Positions 1 through 11,440 of a stretch of DNA of 32,508 bases are shown here, piece after piece. Source of the DNA: Mucidula mucida (taxonomy: Eukaryota > Basidiomycota > Agaricomycetes > Agaricales > Physalacriaceae); NCBI GenBank assembly GCA_015501055.1, contig JADNYV010000387.1:1-32508 (forward strand), in the 5' to 3' direction. The notes beneath the pieces were generated by a model that was not told the DNA's origin, did not search any database, and was given only the letters and a program-made list of their open reading frames with translations. A program made the position numbers and the translations under genes. Numbering within the stretch: position 1 is the first letter of the stretch; every line of letters starts with the position of its first letter.

Positions 1-429
1 CAGGTGTATAAACGAGATCGGAACTAAAGTACAATGATACTACACTACTGCTTATATACTATTAAGTCTGTGTTTGAAGCTCCTTGTCCATACGCGTTTC
101 CACTAGGATGCTCCACGCCCTTGACCCAGTGTTGTATGCTACTAGTCCGTGAAACCATTAAATACGAGTGGTGACTGCATGTAAGTAATAATACTGAAAC
201 GACCATGTGTACTACGAGTGTCGGCGGTGTGTATACAATAGGGAGTCCATGAGGTATCGGCATGTATGATGTCATCCATGTGTTGGGCGTGTGTCCGACA
301 TGAGTACGGCTTCGGTAATGAAAAGGGGTATGATCGGTGACGAAACAGATGATGAAACGGTCCGTTGGTTGATAAGACAAGGCTCCCGATAAGATATGAT
401 AAGATGTGAAAATATGGCGATTCATAACA
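1..429 (-). mobile_element. Partial LTR of Ty3/Gypsy family, cut by window edge
   Basis: This stretch matches the LTRs at 12627-13155 and 29323-29851. It ends (in the minus sense begins) with the same TGTTATGAATCGCC terminus at 416-429. About 91 bp of the LTR lie outside the window. A TATA-like box is at 51-58 (minus strand). It interrupts the DUF6535 gene at 430 and shares its orientation. Whether it is a solo LTR or the end of a full element cannot be seen. It differs from the 29323 LTR mostly by transitions and lacks an 8-bp direct repeat unit present near the start of the 12627 LTR. Confidence 0.93.
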
Positions 430-2265
430 TTCCGGACAGGTGTGGGGTTCGAGGAGCGAATGTAATAACTTTGGCCAGATGAGGGAGTCCCGCTCCTCAG
501 GTTGTAGCCAAGAATACCCTTCATTGAATGCATTACGGAGGATTTGGGCCCAAACGACGACGTCCAGCTGTATAGACGGGTTCACTATCTCCTTCTGCAA
601 AAACTCGACGGCAAGTTCCGGTTTACCAACATCTAGGAGGGCTGGGACAAAGATGTGCCCTGGTCCATGCGACAGAAGACTCCACGTTATCGAAGTCTGC
701 GGGAAGAGACGAATAAGGCTCCTTGTGAGTTGCTCATACGCTGAACGCTTATCAAATTCTAGGTATTCCGGAGAGTAAAGCGTCAACTTCATAGCCTCCT
801 CAATATCATAGGAACAAAGTGCATCCTTGAGGATGTGTACGCAGTGCAGTGGAATATTACTGAGGGCTTGTAACACGATTGCTTGAACAGATGGGTTATC
901 CGAAACAGTGTAGAGACATGCAGCCACATTAGCATCAATGACGTCTGTATGCTTCGCAACAATACGTTTCTTGGCCTCTTCGAGCGATGAAGGTATGCCG
1001 TTCGTCTCTAGTCGTGCCATCACTGAGTTGGAGCGGCGCCCAGTGATTGTAGCAAGGAAAGAATGGGCTGCAACATATAGACGCTGCAGTGGTGGATATG
1101 TGTATTGCGTCAAAGGCGTTTTGTAAGGACAAGCGGCATTGTAAACAGGAAGGAGATTGGTGATAGTATATATGGCCAATGCTAGGCCTACAACGCAGGA
1201 TGTAGCGATAGCGATACCTGTGTGTAGAGACAACACCAAGGTGACAAGCCCCGCAAAGAAGAGGCCAAGAGCAGCGTGCATGAGCACTGGGAGGAGACCG
1301 ATTATAAGAGGAACCTGCCAAGTCTGTAGGTTCATGTATCGAAACTGGCGGATGCGACAACGCTCGCGAGGTGTGCCGAGACTAACCGAAGCCACATATT
1401 GGTGAATCCATTGCTTCATGACGACAGCGACAAGCGCTGTTGTGAGGCTGAGAGCCAAGCTCACGAACCAGAGGCCGTTAACCCAAGTCGTTGTTTTGCT
1501 CGGGTGGAAAATAGACGCAGGCGAGCCTTTGAAACACGGGATAGTATCCGCAGACTGATCGTTGTTGAGAGCACGGATCCGCAGACTGATCGTTGTTGAG
1601 AGCACGGACAAGGTCGCACAGCTCATAAAGGAGGGATACAGCAACGTCGTTGGGGTCAACCTCGAGCTTCTGGAAAGTCTGGGTCACGAAAGTGGAGACT
1701 ACGGCGGAGAACAATCCGGCCTAAGGATCAGGTTAGCTATGGTTACGATACCACGACGTATAGGAGACCCACAAAAACAAACAGAACATCAAGGGCGTCC
1801 GTCCAATCGGCGACCTTGTCAGCGTCTACTTTTGCGCTTTCTTCTAAGAACGCCTTCCACAATCTAGCGTAAGGAGCCATTTCCTGATACGGAGGATCCT
1901 CTGGGTACTTGTGCTCGTAGTTGAATGGGTCGTTGACTATGTTGAATCAGTCTCAATTTCAGTCAGAAAAAGGGTAAATGCTGACCTTGGTGCGATCGCG
2001 TAGTATTGGCGTGTTTATGAACCCCAAAGAACGGGCGTCTCTTCTTTCCAACATGGCAAGGACAAGGAGCAGCGTCAACCTCTGTTTCCTTGTCCATGAT
2101 GTGCTCGTGGTCGCAGTACTGTATATCCGCGTTGTGCGTATGGGCGTCCTGAAAGGTTTGGGCAGCTGCCGTAGGAAGTTTGGGCGGCCATGCACCTGGG
2201 AAAGGTACAGCTATGTCGGGTAGACAATGCTCGTTGGAGCGTGGCACATGAGTTGTAGAAGACAT
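430..2265 (-). pseudogene. DUF6535 membrane protein gene, left copy, disrupted
   Basis: The family consists of basidiomycete proteins of unknown function with an N-terminal multi-pass membrane region. Exons on the minus strand: 2265-1986 (ATG at 2265), 1936-1773, then from 1720 down. Introns are 1937-1985 and 1721-1772 with GT..AG ends. Family hallmarks seen are YEHKYPEDP at the start of exon 2, the membrane-helix block GLWFVSLALSLTTALV followed by KQW, and VPLIIGLLPVLMHAALG. A 31-bp tandem duplication at 1547-1608 shifts the frame between the second and third membrane segments. An LTR at 1-429 cuts the 3' part, and the open frame then runs into the LTR to a stop at 142. The right copy (9624-13277) shows that several hundred C-terminal residues are missing. 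The gene is probably dead, but the 31-bp repeat is the only break seen upstream of the LTR. Confidence 0.85.
1547..1608. repeat. 31-bp perfect tandem duplication
   Basis: Two identical 31-bp units lie at 1547-1577 and 1578-1608, each beginning TCCGCAGACTGATC. Thirty-one is not a multiple of three, so the duplication shifts the frame of the DUF6535 coding sequence. The homologous place in the right copy (about 10275-10305) has one unit. Confidence 0.95.
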
Positions 2266-2500
2266 GATCAAGAACAAGCACTCGAGTGAAGCAGCGCGGT
2301 ATTAAAAGAGATATTCGGGCTCTGATCATCATGATGATTACGGCTGTGGGTACGCCTTCTTCCCGTTACTGAATAAGCAAACACTTGAAGGCGGTACATA
2401 TAGAGAACAAACATACCGAAATGAGCCTGTCGAGCCTTCTGCCGGCTGTTCAGTGCTTTCGGTCTAGTTTACCGTATGTCATCAGGAAAGCCCTCCCGCG

Positions 2501-2957
2501 GTAAGTCGTCGCCAATACAGCCGAAATGCGAGAAATTAGCCCAATGTGCTCACTTTAGACGAGTTACCCACTTTTGTCACATTAACGGTAATGAAAGAGG
2601 TCCCTCGACACCCAATTTGGATTATGAACACTTCGGGTGGTACTTGGTGCATAATTAACTGAGAATGATCACCTCTTTCCTGCTGCATATCGAATGATTT
2701 CTGGGCATATTCTGCCCGCAAGAAACAGCTCAAAATTCACACCTGACAGTGATGATACAACACATTTAATAATGATACAACTCATACTACGAGACAGTAC
2801 AGTACGCAAAACACGAAAGCATGCAACACGAAAGCAATAATGATATGGCACAAAAAGCAAGAGGAATCGAAAGGAGTGGGGAGTGAATTAGAGGTACGGT
2901 AAGGGAAGGAAAGCGAAGCAAGAGCAAAACACTAAAGTACATACATTCGGTCCATCT
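2501..2957. other. Intergenic, no gene seen
   Basis: Between the end of the left arm and the DUF6532 stop codon I see only short, unconvincing open frames. The stretch probably holds the 3' untranslated region of the minus-strand DUF6532 gene. It is moderately A/T-rich and contains an imperfect direct repeat around 2760-2790 and 2810-2840. Confidence 0.5.
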
Positions 2958-5320
2958 TTAAGCAATCACATCCCAGTCGATGGTGCTGAGAACTTGATCG
3001 GTCGAAAGACCGTGAGTGGCATGAGGGAGTGCTCCGCTGTCGAACTGATCAGTAACACATCTGCAAGACATCGAGAACTTACGTTGAGCTGATGTAGAAG
3101 TCATGCATCAATTTGTGGTAGTACGCGATGCAGCGTTCCCGAAGGCCGTTCAGCATTGTCAAGTGCGTCTTGAAGACGTTCTCAAGATTGGTACCCGAGA
3201 ACTCCTCCTTTGTATTGTGCGCAATCTCCAAAACGACGGCGTGTACCTAGAAATGTGGTGACTACAGGAACACGGAAGGAATATCGACATACCGCAGTTG
3301 CTGTCATAGCCACCATCAGTGGAGTCACCTCCAATTCTTTTGACTGTGGCCCTTCCGCGATAACGGAAGAGAGTTTGTCGACGTACTTGACAAGAGCCGA
3401 GGAGCCGTATGCGGCAGAGAGAAGGGGTACAAACACCGGGGCGCTCAAAGGTTTACTACGATCCTGCTGACCCTGGTCAAAGTCACCAGTCAATGAAGGC
3501 TCGCGTGATGAGATGAAAACATACAGCTGCATTGAGACCGAAGGCATAGGACAGGTTCTCCAAAAGGTCCTTGCTCTTGCGACGGCCGGCGTCTGTTTTT
3601 GAGAGATCGAGCAAACCGGGAACGACAGCTGCAGCAATTTTCTTGACGTCCAACCGTTGGATGATCAGGCGTTGTTGCACCTAAAAGCAGAATCAATCAG
3701 CATCAATCGCGAATTGTTGAAAAAAAAACACGCACATACGCCCGCAAGGGCTTCACATACATATCCGCATCACCATTAATCAGACGGTCACCAATATCAC
3801 CCACACCACCATGTCCCAATTCGGTAGCGGCGGCCACAAGTGAATCCAGACAGAGTGCTTCGAGCTGGAACTGGTTGAATGGTATGAAGTCGGGATTCTC
3901 TGGGTTGATGGCCATAAGGCAGGTGGCTATCCGGATAGCACGATGAAGTACACGTTCAATTGCAGGGCCTTGATCCCGCTTTGTTAGGAACCATCGTCAT
4001 CCGTGCTGAACAACCATGATTTGGGTACGTCTGAGAAAGATGGGGTTATTGGGGTCCATAGACTGAGCACTATCGACATCTTCTTCAAGGTTGTTGACAT
4101 GTTGTTGGCGAGTGACGAGAGAACGCGGAGAAGGATATGGGGCTGGGCGCGAGACTGGATGCGGGGCTGGGCGCGAGGCTGGACGTGGTGATCTAGGCTG
4201 ATCGTTGGCAGGGAACAAGGGCACCTGCCACAGGTGAGCAATCATGAGTGCAAAAGAGATGCTGCATACCTCGTCTTGCGGGCGTCGACCCGCACTCTGT
4301 GGGTTCTTGCAACGGCGACCACGGGCAGGCACTGCCAGAGAGCGGTCCAAGCTTTTTGCGCAGACGTGATCAATCTCTTCCTGTACAGTGGTTAAACTTT
4401 TTCAAAAAATGAACGAGAACACGCACAAGTATCATCCGCCGTACTTCTGGGTACTCAGCAAGCCGATCCTCTATACCGGATCCAGACGAGTTTTGAGCAG
4501 TAGGAGCGGCGTCATTGTCATCAGCAACATCTTCAATGTCACTGGGGCCGTCGTTGAGACCAAAGTCGACAACCATAGAGTGGTCATTGTAAATGTCGTC
4601 GACTTCGGTGGTGGTAAGAGATCAAGACGTCAGCGCGGGAAGGCTACTCGATCCGTGCCGACTTACCGATCTTGGTTGCTCCAGTCATGGTCTTGTTCGT
4701 TCTGGGCACAACATGTGCTGCCTACGCGTAGGTGAGCTCGGGTGCTCTTCTTTCGGTCCAAGAGTGCTTTAACGCGATCGCGCATGTCTTCCTCAAGCGA
4801 TTTGCCTGTGTAGGTATATGATTCATGAGTTTTGCCTGGCATGCGGTATAAACTTACCATTTTCAGATTCTTTTACATGGTTGTCTGAGTCCTCGTCACT
4901 GAGCATGTCCGGGGCGCGGAATCGACAATCTTTCTGAACCAGCTCCTTTCTAGTGCGTAGATCTATCTTAGGCCCGGCTTTCAGACAAGTAATCAGCCAT
5001 GTAGACTGTTAACACAAGCGGAAAACACGTACTCAATACAACCGGAGAGGTTCCTACTTGGTCTGTAACGACCTTCGACTTCGGTGGGATACCACCCTTG
5101 CGCGCTTTCTTGGAAGTCTTAATGGCAGCCTTCTTGATGGCGGCCTGAGCTGCTTGAGCCACCTGCTTGGTTGCGACAGCACATTTCGCTATACCGTTAG
5201 ATGTGAGTACGCGAGCTCAATAACAGTGTCCGTGAACTTACGTCGAGTTGTCGCGATAGAGTTCGTCACGTCTGACAGGACTCCCGCGCGCTTGCGTGTG
5301 GCCTTCGGCGGCGGCGCCAT
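2958..5320 (-). CDS. DUF6532 domain protein
   Basis: Function is unknown; the family is common in Agaricomycetes. By hand I place 12 exons: 5320-5242, 5188-5058, 5005-4858, 4805-4667, 4541-4427, 4380-4270, 4224-4029, 3968-3736, 3680-3525, 3472-3293, 3246-3083 and 3060-2958. All junctions keep one frame and give about 584 residues. The N-terminal half is charged and low complexity: Lys-rich near residues 45-65, a DEDSD acidic patch, and a Pro/Arg/Ser repeat from 24-bp DNA repeats near 4140-4190. The DUF6532-like part covers roughly residues 305-560, with AIERVLHRAI at its start and a C-terminal HKLMHDFY. Two junctions are weak: intron 4542-4666 (125 nt) and the last intron, which would be only 22 nt. 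The gene is divergent from the Plavaka gene across 221 bp and shows no stop or frameshift. Confidence 0.72.
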
Positions 5321-5541
5321 ATGTGCCAAAATTTCAGAGGATTGAGTTGTAGTAAGGCAACGAGTCAAAGGACAAGAAATAATGGGATGGTGAGTATTGT
5401 TTCGTTTGAGGCCTCGCTTTTATACATCTCTGAAGCCGAATTGGCAGTAATTTTTAGATTTTACTGGGTCCGACTCTGGAACGTCTAGACATTATCACGT
5501 TCTGGAGATCCGATAATAACACTCCTTGGCCATATTTGTCC
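5321..5541. promoter_or_regulatory. Shared divergent promoter region
   Basis: These 221 bp separate the start codons of the DUF6532 gene (minus) and the Plavaka transposase (plus). A TATA-like TTTTATACATC lies at about 5418-5428 on the plus strand, about 115 bp upstream of the transposase ATG. Regulation of both genes from this gap is inferred from the layout only. Confidence 0.5.
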
Positions 5542-8500
5542 ATGTCTGATTCTAAGCTTGTCTGCTCTGGCTGTGAACATGAATTCACGCGCGCTAACCA
5601 TCTTATTCAACATTTTATTACTACTCCGAGCAGCGCATGTCAAGCTGCTGGTGCTGCGTACACGCAAAGGATCCGCCCAACGGCCAGTCTTCCCCGACGT
5701 GACCCTGTGAGACGCCATTCTCGGTCCCTCTCGCCATCGGGTGCTACGCAGTCGCATTCCAGTGTCGATAATCCAGCCACTGAGAGGGATCCCAACTTGC
5801 CTCGTTTTGAAGGTGATGCCTTTGGTCCTGCCGACGAATATACCGAAGGAGACTTCCCTGGACTTGGTGACGATCCGGGAGATGCACATCCAGACTCGGA
5901 CGAGGGCGACGATGACTCGGATGGGGATGATGACGAGGAAGGTGAGGATTTTCAGGGTGGATGGGAGCCATCGCGCCCGGATACGCCTACCGAGGACAGT
6001 ACCGAGCAAGAGGATGTGGGGGATGATGACGCAATGGATGTTGATAGTGACGAGGCCACCGGCCCTGCTGTTCCGCCTATTCAAAAGGTCGTGCGGGATG
6101 CTGAGGTCTTCGTTACTCACTTTGGAGAATCTGCGGGTGCCCCAGTACCGGATCAGAACACGACATGTAATGCTTTTGAGGTTTACGAGTCGAGTCTCCC
6201 TCATTCTCCGGGCGAGCGCCCGCATCTGTACGCGCCGTTCAAAACAAAGTTGGAGTGGAAGGTGGCGCAATGGGCCAAAATGGATGGACCAAGCGCCTCC
6301 TCGTTTACGCGCTTCCTTGGCATTGACGAGGTAAGAAAAACATGCTAATCATGAATATTGTCTGATGTTTCTAGGTTCGTGATCGCCTCAACTTGGGCTT
6401 CAAGACTACAAAGGAATTGAACGATCTCATTGATAAGAAGCTTCCGTCTTCCCGCCCAAAATTCTTCCGAGAGGAGGTCGTTGTCGGTGGCCAGTCCTTC
6501 AATCTGTACCAACACAATGTCATTGAATGCATTCGGGCGCTCTACGGTGATCCACAGCACATGGAGTATCTCTGTTTTGCTCCCGAACAACACTATACCG
6601 ATTGCGATAAAACAATGCGTCTATTTCATGACTTTCACACTGGCCGGTGGTGGTGGGATACTCAAGTATGTTTGATTCTTCAATATCTTGAGTGTTTGGT
6701 TCTCTGATAGTTGCTGTAGAAAGCTGTTGAGGCTAATACACCGGGTGCCACCATCATTCCGGTGATCCTCTCGTCTGATAAGACACAGGTAACGCTGTTC
6801 AGAAACAAGACAGCGTACCCAGTATACTTGACGATTGGGAATCTTCCCAAGGATATTCGGCGAAAGCCATCGCGCAACGGCCAGGTACTACTTGCGTACC
6901 TGCCCACCTCAAAGCTGGCACACATCGAGAACAAAGCTGCTCGTCATCGCACTCTGGCCAATCTTTTTCACGCCTGTCTGAAGCGCATTCTCTCGGGCTT
7001 GAAGGAGGCTGGAATGGCAGGCTTGATTATGCACAGTGGCGACAGAGTAGCCCGACACTGTCACCCAATCTTCGCATCCTACGTTGGTGATTATCCCAAA
7101 CAGGTGCTTGTCACATGTACCTACAACGGTGATTCTCCCGTTTGTGAGTGTCCGCACGATGAGCTAGGAAACTTTCCATGCGAATACCACTATCGTGTTT
7201 TTGATGACGCGCTTCGAGCTGTCAATAGTATTGGAACGCCCGAATGGGCATCACGGTGCGGTGCAGAGAACATCAAACCTGTCCAACATCCATTCTGGGA
7301 AGATCTTCCGTATGTGGATGCCTTTCGCTCCATCACGCCCGACATTCTCCATCAGCTCCTTCAAGGGGTTGTCAAGCATCTGATTCAATGGATTACAGAC
7401 ATCATTGGCGAAGCTGAACTCGACGCTCGGGTGCGCCGTCTCCCTCCGAATCATGCCATGTGTGCTTTTCACAAAGGCATATCGTGCTTATCTCGCGTTA
7501 GTGGCACTGAGCACAAACAGATCTGTGCCTTTCTTCTTGGTCTTGTCATTGACTCATCCCTCCCCTCCGCTTCATCTGCCGCACTTGTTTGTGCTACCCG
7601 TGGTCTTTTGGATTTCGTGTATCTCTCGCGATACCCCATCCATAGCGACGAAACTCTGAAAGAACTTGATTCGGCCCTGTCCATGTTCCACGACAACAAG
7701 TGGGTGTTCGTGACTCATGGCATAAGGGAGCACTTCGACATTCCGAAGCTTCATTTCCTCAATCATTACACCCGCGCAATCCGACTCTTTGGCACTGCAG
7801 ATAACTATAACACAGAGGCAACGGAGCGCCTTCACATCGACTTTGCAAAGGATGCATACCGTTCTACCAACTGCAAGGATGAGTACAAACAGATGACGAA
7901 GTGGCTAGAGCGGCGGGAGAAGATCATGTTTCACGCCAACTATATTTCTTGGCGGTTGGGTGAGCGAGTATTTCTTCCATCTCCGACTAGTGCAGCTGCT
8001 GCTCAATCGCACATTCGTGTCTCCTTCGCCGATCTGCTCTGTCCGTACATGATCAAGATGACCAAGTTGCCGACGTTGAAATCTGTTAAGATTTCCACCA
8101 TCGAGACCTCATACGGCGCTTCATTATTCACTCCTGCACTCTGTTGCTTTGTTGCCCAGTTCAGGAACCCGCTTGGTACAGCGGCACAGATCAAGGAAGC
8201 TGCTCATGATATCACCATTCCATTCAACGCCGTCCTGGTCTTTCATCGAATCAAGTTCATCAACACGGACTTCTATGATGGCGAGACACTCGATTCTGTC
8301 CATGTTTATCCTCGGGTCACCTCATCAACCGGAAAAGTTACTCGCTTCTCTTGGTTTGACACTGTTCTGGTGCGTGTCCGTGAGGCGACACCAGATAGCA
8401 ACAATCCCCTTGATGGTAAGTGCATCGTTTCCTCGCATGAACATCACAGATCTGATGCCTTGATAGGCCTTCGCGTCGGACGTGTTCGCATTGTTTTCTC

Positions 8501-8795
8501 GCTGCCACCGAAGAGTGTTGAGAAGCTCTTTCCACCAAATGTTGATGTTCCTCCTCATTTTGCCTATGTCGAGTGGTTCACGCGCTTCACGGCAAGAGCA
8601 GATGCTCGGTCCAACCTCTATCTTATCCAACGTGATACGGCTCATGACAGAAACCCACTCGTCTCCGTTTTGCCAGTGAGCCTAATCAAAGGAAGTGTTG
8701 CGTTGTTTCCGAAATGGGGTCGCGTCGTCCCAAAGGAGTGGTCTTCAGAGAATGTCTTGGATCAAGCAGGCACATTTTTCATGAATAATTATTGA
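5542..8795 (+). CDS. Plavaka-type DNA transposase
   Basis: The product is predicted to cut and paste its own DNA transposon. Exons are 5542-6330, 6375-6665, 6720-8415 and 8467-8795. Introns are 6331-6374, 6666-6719 and 8416-8466, all GT..AG, giving about 1034 residues. The last intron is 51 nt without a stop and could be retained. The N-terminus has a zinc-finger-like C8-x2-C11-x12-H24 motif, followed by a very acidic Asp/Glu region. The core starts with ILSSDKTQVTLF (Asp about 380), continues with NKTAYPVYLTIGN and DIRRKPSR, then PDILHQLLQG, and ends with NTEATERLH. These are the blocks I associate with the Plavaka family, and I infer a D-D-E catalytic set from them. The ATG at 5542 is chosen because it precedes the zinc finger and no earlier in-frame ATG exists. 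No lesion is seen. Terminal inverted repeats were not identified with confidence. Confidence 0.9.
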
Positions 8796-8935
8796 GATCA
8801 ACGTAGTTATTTCAAGTATCATTAGCGGTACAATGTAATGTACATCAAAGTTGTGGTAATTCAGACAGGTTAACTTCTTTAGCAGAGTTAGCATGTTTAC
8901 CGCAAATTTTTGACTTATTCCCTTCAGATTAGCCC

Positions 8936-11440
8936 GGGAGGGTTTTCCTGATGGTGGCACAAGGAAATACTTTTTGGGACTCGTTGTTCAGCCAACCATA
9001 AAAGAATAGCATTACCTATGGTCCAAAGAATTGTACGGATCCACCGTCCTGCATGAAGTCCCAGGCAAGTCGTATTGTGATGACAAGAGGAGGCAGTATT
9101 TTCTTCCCACGGCTTCCTTCGCAATCAACATCGCAGCGGCGCGATCAGATGGTGATAACAGCTGCCCCCTTTCATCTTGCTTGCATGAGGAATGGTCTAC
9201 ATGGGTGTGGGACTCTGTATATACGCCACGGCCAAATTTAGCTGCCCGCAGTGTCGGAAACCGTGGGAAGAAAATACTGCCTACTGTTACTTGCAATACG
9301 GCTTGCCGACTACACCCAGAATGGAGAAATTTTCTGAATCGGCTGAACAGTATATGCATGACTGCTCTTTTGGTCAATTTCGGCCTTGGCTGAACGAGGG
9401 GTCCCAAAAAGTAATGCCTCGTGCCACATACGGTAAATGCGGCACGGTCTATGCAATGGTCGACAGACGTTTCTCGGTATGCTTGTTCTCTATATGTACC
9501 GCCTTGAAGTGTTATGCTTATTCAGTAACAGGAAGAAGGCGTACCCACAGCCGTAATCATCATGATGATCCCGAATACTCATTTTAATACCATGCTGTTT
9601 CACTCGGTTCTTTAATCTTGATCATGTCTTCTACACCTCATGCGCCACGCCTGAACGAGCATCGTCCACCCGACATAGCTGTACATCCCCCAGGCGCATG
9701 GCCGCCCGATCCACAAGCGCCTCCTACCGTAACTGGTGAAGGCTTTCACGCTTATACGCCATCTGCGGATACACAGTACTGTGACCACGAGCACAGCATC
9801 GACGAAGAAACCGAGGTCGACGCTGCTCCTTGTCCTCGCCATGTCGGAAAAAAGAGACGCTCGTTCTTCCGGGTTCATAAACACGCCAATACCACACGAT
9901 CACATCAAGGTCAGCATTCGCCTTCATTCTGACTAAACATATGAGCTTGATTCCCATTCAACTACAAGCACAAGGACCCAGAGGATCCTCCGTACCAGGA
10001 AATGGGTCCCTACGCTCGATTATGGAAGGCATTCTTGGAAGAGAGCGCCAAAGTAGACGCTGACAAGGTCGCCGACTGGATGGATGCCCTTGATGTACTG
10101 CTCGTTTTTGTGAGTTTTCTGGACGTCGTGATATCACCACTGCGACTGAGCCAATACTCAGGCCGGATTGTTCTCCGCCGTCGTGTCCACATTCATGACC
10201 CAGACTTTCCAGAACCTCGAGGTCAACCCCAACGACGTCGCTGTATCCCTCCTTTATGAGCTCTGCAACCTCGTCCGTGCTCTCAACAACAAGCAGTCCG
10301 CCGATATGATTCCTCGTTTTAAGGGCTCCCCTGCGTCTATTTTTCATCCCACCAGAACAGCGACTTGGGTTAACGGCCTCTGGTTTGTGAGCTTGACTAT
10401 AAGTCTCACGACTGCACTCGTCGCTGTCGCCACGAAGCAGTGGATTCACCAATACGTGGCTTCGGTTAGTCTCGGCACACCTCGCGAGCGTTGTCGCATT
10501 CGCCAATTTTGATATATGAATCTGCAGACATGGCAGGTTCCTCTTATAATCGGTCTCCTCCCAGTGCTCATGCACGCTGCTCTTGGCCTCTTCTTCGCGG
10601 GCCTTGTTACATTGGCCTTATCATTACATACCGGTATCGCTATTGTGACATCGTGTATCGTCGGCATAGCATTAGCCACGTACACTATCACAAACATCCT
10701 CCCCGTCTACAACGCCGCTTGTCCATACAAGACTCCGTTGACACAGTACTTGTTTCCTTTGCTCCGTAGAATTGCCAACCAGAACTTTACCTCAAAACTG
10801 TATCCGTTGTTGAAGTTCTCCGGTCTTTCTGCCTCGCCACGAAGCTTGCCGCTGGAGAAGAAACATCCTTCCTCGCTCGATGAGGCTGAGAAGCAACTTG
10901 TTGAACAGCGTACTGAAGAAATTGATGTCAATGCGACTGCCTGGTTGTACGGTATCTCGTCCAATACCTCTGTTCAAGCACTTGTCCTCCAAGCGCTCAG
11001 TAACATTCCACTCTGAAGCGTTCGAGCGATAAAAGAGGCCCTTTCTGCTCATGATATTGAGGCCGCTATCACTTCTGCGCTGCGGTCCTCGGAGCACGCC
11101 AATCAAGACCAGCGCTTTGCGTACGAGCGTCTCGTGAAAGCCCTACTCCGTCTTTATCCTAAGCAATTCATCAGCTGGAATCCACCCGCGTTCCGGCAAG
11201 ACCACAGCTTCCTCCCTATCCTTCTGAACATCTGTGAACCAGGACCGTCTTTCGCCTGTCAGTTGATCAGAAGGAGATTGTGCACCCATCTGCAGAGTTT
11301 GATGTCGTCGTGTGGGCCCAACTGCTTTGTAATGCGGTACTTGCTGGTTTCGATTGGCTGGAGATTAAAAGAGCGGATTCTCATGTATGGAACTGTTTTA
11401 TCAACCTGCTCCTGCAACATCACCTGCCTTATACGGAAGA
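8936..11440 (+). repeat. Inverted duplication, right arm
   Basis: This is the counterpart of 430-2500. It begins at CGGGAGGGTTTTCCTGATG and runs through the promoter and DUF6535 gene. The comparable point of the left arm's LTR break is near 11440. Unlike the left arm it carries the foldback element at 8954-9427 in the promoter. Confidence 0.85.
8954..9427. mobile_element. Foldback / MITE-like non-autonomous element
   Basis: The ends are inverted: GTGGCACAAGG at 8954-8964 and its near complement CCTCGTGCCAC at 9417-9427. The outer arms share ACTTTTTGGGAC and GTTCAGCCAA. Inner arms match closely: GGCAGTATTTTCTTCCCACG at about 9092-9111 and its reverse complement at about 9263-9282. There is no meaningful coding frame. 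The homologous left arm reads CCTGATGACATACGG without this insert, so it is a real insertion. No clean target-site duplication is visible. Confidence 0.8.

Larger units (their letters stand above)
430..2500 (-). repeat. Inverted duplication, left arm
   Basis: On the minus strand this arm is homologous to 8936-11440 on the plus strand. Homology covers the DUF6535 gene and about 230 bp upstream of its ATG, including matching stretches around 2340-2420 and 9480-9560. It ends at CCCTCCCG (2495-2500), the same point where the right arm's homology ends (8936). The arms have diverged clearly at the base level and each carries its own insertions. Confidence 0.85.

Noticed and set aside
2476..2733. 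Short frames between the DUF6535 and DUF6532 genes
   Set aside because: Each is about 60 codons with no recognisable motif. Parts start inside the inverted-duplication arm end.
4140..4190. Short tandem repeats as a CRISPR-like or satellite array
   Set aside because: They are two to three imperfect 24-bp units inside a DUF6532 exon encoding a Pro/Arg/Ser stretch.
5485..6270. 261-codon open frame on the minus strand
   Set aside because: It is antisense to exon 1 of the Plavaka gene and shows Arg-rich composition from reading Asp/Glu codons backwards. No domain or splice support.
8902..8936. GCGGTAA near 2498 and its complement near 8902 as Plavaka terminal repeats
   Set aside because: Only 7 bp match, they are not symmetrically placed against a target duplication, and chance is a good explanation.
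8948..9433. Target-site duplication around the foldback element
   Set aside because: Flanks CTGATG and ATACGG do not match. The empty site in the left arm also shows no duplicated bases.
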